From NCBI GenBank assembly GCA_023436825.1, contig JAEZHS010000762.1, positions 1 through 14,503 on the forward strand: 14,503 nt of DNA, given 5' to 3'. Positions 13,628 to 14,503 of this stretch are shown here, piece by piece. The notes beneath the pieces were generated by a model, which saw only the letters and a program-made list of their open reading frames with translations, was not told the origin of the DNA and did not search any database. How positions within the stretch are numbered: position 1 is the first letter of the stretch; the number at the start of each line of letters is the position of its first letter. This DNA is from Pseudomonadota bacterium (lineage in GTDB: Bacteria; Pseudomonadota; Alphaproteobacteria; Reyranellales; Reyranellaceae). A program made the translations under genes and the position numbers.

Positions 13628-14503
13628 CTAGGTGGGGCGCTTGCGCGCGCCCAGTGCTTCCCAGACGCCGATCATGCCCGAGGGCCACAGCAGCAGGATG
13701 CCGGCGAGCACGGCGCCGAGGATGATCTTGTCACCATCGCCGCCGATCGAGAAGAAGGTCTGCTGCGCGATGATCAGCGCCGTGCCGATCAGCGGTCCCA
13801 GCAGCAGGCGCCGGCCGACGATCACGATTGCCGTCAGCATCAGCACCAGGAAGTAGCTTTCGAACATGTCGGGACCGACATAGGCGCGCTGGTAGGCGTA
13901 GAGCCAGCCAGCCAGCGCCGAGATCGGCGCCGAGGCGACGAAGACCAGGAAGCGCACCGACCTGGCGTTGACGCCCAGCGCCTGAGCGAGGTCGGGGTTC
14001 ATCTGGACCATGAGCGCGCTGGTGCCGAGCCGCGAGCGGCGGAAGCGCTGGACGAACAGCAAGGTCAGCAGCAGGAGCGCCCAGGCGACCGGCCAGAGCT
14101 CTTCATTGCCGCCGCCGGTCACGCCGACGCCGAACAGGGTGAGCTGCAGCGGCGGGATGCCGACGATGCCGTCGGAACCGCCCAGGAACGACCAGTTGAA
14201 GGCGACCTCCATGGCGACGACGGCGGCGGCGTAGGTCACCAGCGAGAACACGAATTCGCGCGTCCGCAGGGTGACCAGGCCGAGCACGGCAGCCAACGCC
14301 ATGGAGACGACGATCGAGGCGCCGGCCGTCTGCCAGCCGTTCCAGCCGGCATTCACCGACAGCATCGCCGCGGCGTAACCGCCGGCGGCCCAGAAGATCG
14401 TGTGCCCCAGGCTGACCTCGCCGAGATAGGAAAGGATCAGGTCGGCGCCGTAGGACATCACCGCGAGAATGGCGATGGTGGTGCAGGCGGCGTAGACCAC
14501 CGG
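13628..14503 (-). CDS. livM: Branched-chain amino acid-type ABC transporter permease (LivM family), 5' end outside the window
   Basis: The frame is open to the right edge, with 291 codons in the window before the TAG. The start lies beyond 14503; a GTG at 14500 is in frame but is probably internal, because LivM proteins usually have some twenty more residues before this point. The visible part is very hydrophobic, with about eight membrane segments. It shows the family landmarks SYLGEVSLGHTIFWAAGGYAA at the N-terminal side and the cytoplasmic EAA-like loop ALGVNARSVRFLVFVASAPI followed by ALAGWLYA. The C-terminal part has GPLIGTALII. LivM pairs with LivH to form the channel of hydrophobic amino acid or aromatic/organic acid uptake systems; partner livH, livG, livF and binding-protein genes are presumably outside the window. 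The GST gene follows 13 bases downstream. Substrate need not be an amino acid. Confidence 0.92.
   Translation of the reverse strand, partial: PVVYAACTTIAILAVMSYGADLILSYLGEVSLGHTIFWAAGGYAAAMLSVNAGWNGWQTAGASIVVSMALAAVLGLVTLRTREFVFSLVTYAAAVVAMEVAFNWSFLGGSDGIVGIPPLQLTLFGVGVTGGGNEELWPVAWALLLLTLLFVQRFRRSRLGTSALMVQMNPDLAQALGVNARSVRFLVFVASAPISALAGWLYAYQRAYVGPDMFESYFLVLMLTAIVIVGRRLLLGPLIGTALIIAQQTFFSIGGDGDKIILGAVLAGILLLWPSGMIGVWEALGARKRPT

Overview
The window is GC-rich, densely coded DNA of a metabolically versatile proteobacterium, most likely an alphaproteobacterium of the Bradyrhizobium/Reyranella kind. That placement is an inference. It rests on base composition, an orphan Bug-type (TctC) binding protein, a class III CoA-transferase paired with an HMG-CoA-lyase-like enzyme, a LIV-type ABC permease, and palindromic intergenic repeats of the GTCATCCCGAG type. 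Nothing in the window (rRNA, tRNA, housekeeping gene) fixes the genus. No integrase, transposase, CRISPR array or RNA gene was seen. No stretch longer than about 110 bases lacks a gene.

Layout. At the left edge (633 to 1, minus strand) lies a 3'-truncated gene for a DUF4286/EthD-like ferredoxin-fold protein. A 97-base divergent promoter region separates it from nine genes that all run on the plus strand. In order these are: a TctC/Bug periplasmic binding protein (731-1711); an 856-residue adenylation-carrier-thioesterase protein (1716-4286); an enolase-superfamily enzyme (4350-5534); a two-repeat NIPSNAP protein (5561-6199); a solitary molybdenum hydroxylase large subunit (6300-8642); an HMG-CoA-lyase-like enzyme (8754-9713); a CaiB/BaiF CoA-transferase (9713-10942); a ketopantoate-reductase-like dehydrogenase (10945-11928); and a quinone-oxidoreductase-like MDR protein (12014-12991). 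Two minus-strand genes converge on this block: a GST-like protein (13614-13036) and a LivM-type ABC permease that runs off the right edge (13628 onward).

Within the plus-strand block there are two very tight groups. The TctC and A-T-TE genes are 4 bases apart. The lyase, CoA-transferase and reductase genes overlap by 1 base and are then 2 bases apart. The other junctions are 26 to 111 bases, and three of them hold strong inverted repeats: 6203-6275, 8642-8705 and 11932-11979. A further inverted repeat (12993-13033) fills the convergent gap before the GST gene. The block may therefore be one long transcript with processing or attenuation points, or two to four transcripts.

Reading of the biology (inference). 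The enzyme set looks like capture and CoA-linked breakdown of an unusual organic acid. The binding protein captures a carboxylate, the CoA-transferase makes the thioester, the HMGL-like enzyme splits it, and the enolase-superfamily, molybdenum, PanE-like and MDR enzymes dehydrate, hydroxylate or reduce intermediates. The odd member is the free-standing A-T-TE synthetase, whose thioesterase carries cysteine (GYCHGG) where serine is usual. It suggests that an acyl group is held on a carrier protein, or that a small product is made, inside what otherwise looks like a catabolic operon. This is the best candidate in the window for something undescribed.
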